From the NCBI GenBank assembly GCA_017861355.1, contig JAGFXQ010000183.1:1-6895 (forward strand): 6,895 nucleotides of DNA, given 5' to 3'. This document shows positions 6,191 through 6,895 of the stretch, one piece after another. A program made the translations under genes and the position numbers. This DNA comes from Bacillota bacterium. Lineage in GTDB: Bacteria > Bacillota > Clostridia > Lachnospirales > Lachnospiraceae. The notes below the pieces were generated by a model. That model ran no database searches, was not told the DNA's origin, and saw only the letters and a list, made by a program, of their open reading frames with translations. Position 1 is the stretch's first letter. Every line of letters starts with the position of its first letter.

Positions 6191-6895
6191 CTATGAATTC
6201 TTGTTGTTCCATTGAAGATTAGGTATATTCGCTTTCACTTTGCTCGGATCATAATCCAGGGGAATGGTAATGGTGGAAGCTGTCTCACCTTCTGCAATCG
6301 CACGTATGGTTAAGCCATACTCTTCGCCATAAATCAGTTTTATACGTTCATTTACATTATGAATTCCCAGTGATTCATGACGGCCTTCTGTTCCATCGGA
6401 TTGTTCGTATTTACCTTCCAGAATTCGTTGTACCCGGTCCTGATCTTCCGGTGTAATCATCTTACCGGTATTAATGATCTGAAGGATCGCATTGCGTTCT
6501 TCTCGAAATACCTTGATCCAGATGGTACCGTTTTTGACTTTCTCGACTCCATGTACTACCGCATTCTCAATCAAGGGCTGTAATATCAATTGCGGGACTT
6601 CCAGCTGCAAAAGCTCATGGTCCACCTCTTTCTCAATCTTGAGACGTTTACCAAATCTCATAGAAATAATGTAACAATATGCATCGACACACCTTAATTC
6701 TTCCGCAAGATTAATCATTTTCTTATTGGTTCGGTCCATACTGTAATTTAATAAGGTCCCCAATGCTTCGATCATCTTCGATACGGTGACATCTCCGGCC
6801 ATTCTGGCCTGCCAATTCATCATCTCCAGCGTATTATTCAGAAAATGAGGATTAATCTGGGATTGAAGTGCAATAATCTTAGCATCCTTTCTTGC
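6191..6895 (-). CDS. YesM/LytS-type sensor histidine kinase, C-terminal part (start outside the window)
   Basis: The frame is open to the window edge, giving 234 visible residues that cover the kinase core. The sensor domain, membrane segments and HAMP linker must lie upstream of 6895. The visible part opens with ARKDAKIIALQSQINPHFLNNTLE, written here in two blocks: ARKDAKIIA, then the His_kinase (PF06580) signature LQSQINPHFLNNTLE. Its phosphoacceptor His is encoded at 6845-6847. The ATPase part has the N box LQPLIENAVVHG with Asn at fragment residue 111, a variant G1 box INTGKM (141-146), and a G2 region SLGIHNVNERIKLIYGEEYG. The G1 box has Asn where many kinases have the adenine-contacting Asp, and Met instead of its second Gly. 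An internal ATG at 6823 is not the start, since it would remove the phosphoacceptor. It presumably phosphorylates the YesN-type regulator at 3879-4664. The stop is followed by 181 bases before the binding-protein gene. Confidence 0.93.
   Translation of the reverse strand, partial: ARKDAKIIALQSQINPHFLNNTLEMMNWQARMAGDVTVSKMIEALGTLLNYSMDRTNKKMINLAEELRCVDAYCYIISMRFGKRLKIEKEVDHELLQLEVPQLILQPLIENAVVHGVEKVKNGTIWIKVFREERNAILQIINTGKMITPEDQDRVQRILEGKYEQSDGTEGRHESLGIHNVNERIKLIYGEEYGLTIRAIAEGETASTITIPLDYDPSKVKANIPNLQWNNKNS

Noticed and set aside
6191..6823. A complete 210-residue kinase starting at the ATG at 6823.
   Set aside because: The frame stays open to the window edge, and the upstream codons encode LQSQINPHFLNNTLE with the phosphoacceptor histidine. 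The ATG at 6823 is internal.

Overview
The window looks like a chromosomal segment of a low-to-moderate GC Gram-positive anaerobe, most likely a clostridium of the Lachnospiraceae type. This is inferred from strong AGGAGG-like ribosome binding sites, a YesM/YesN-type two-component system beside a lipoprotein solute-binding protein, and the Firmicutes housekeeping order rimO-pgsA-cinA. No sequence search was possible, so the family-level placement is an inference. Every gene is on the minus strand, so transcription runs from high to low coordinates. No tRNA, rRNA, CRISPR array, insertion sequence or phage gene is visible.

Upstream block (6895 to 3879), sugar or solute sensing: the C-terminal part of a sensor histidine kinase (start outside the window), then a lipoprotein family-1 ABC solute-binding protein, then an AraC-type response regulator. 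No ABC permease or ATPase gene is visible. The kinase-binding protein-regulator order suggests either a three-component sensor, in which the binding protein presents ligand to the kinase, or a solute uptake locus whose permeases lie elsewhere. The 181-base gap before the binding-protein gene holds a consensus -10 box and, directly upstream of it, two near-identical direct repeats about 19-20 bp apart. This is a plausible operator for the encoded regulator.

Downstream block (3768 to 1), housekeeping: folD (one-carbon metabolism) with an AT-rich promoter region, an unrecognised 206-residue protein, rimO (ribosomal protein S12 methylthiotransferase), pgsA (phosphatidylglycerophosphate synthase) overlapping rimO by one base, and the first 29 codons of cinA. 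Between pgsA and cinA lies a striking 19-bp inverted repeat. It is fully paired only in the transcribed strand, and its 3' arm is also complementary to the cinA start region, suggesting possible RNA-level control of cinA.

Four gene starts were moved inward from the longest possible open frame, because lipoprotein, receiver-domain or FolD family N-termini and good ribosome binding sites coincide at the internal ATG. The kinase frame, conversely, was extended to the window edge because its phosphoacceptor histidine lies upstream of the first in-window ATG.
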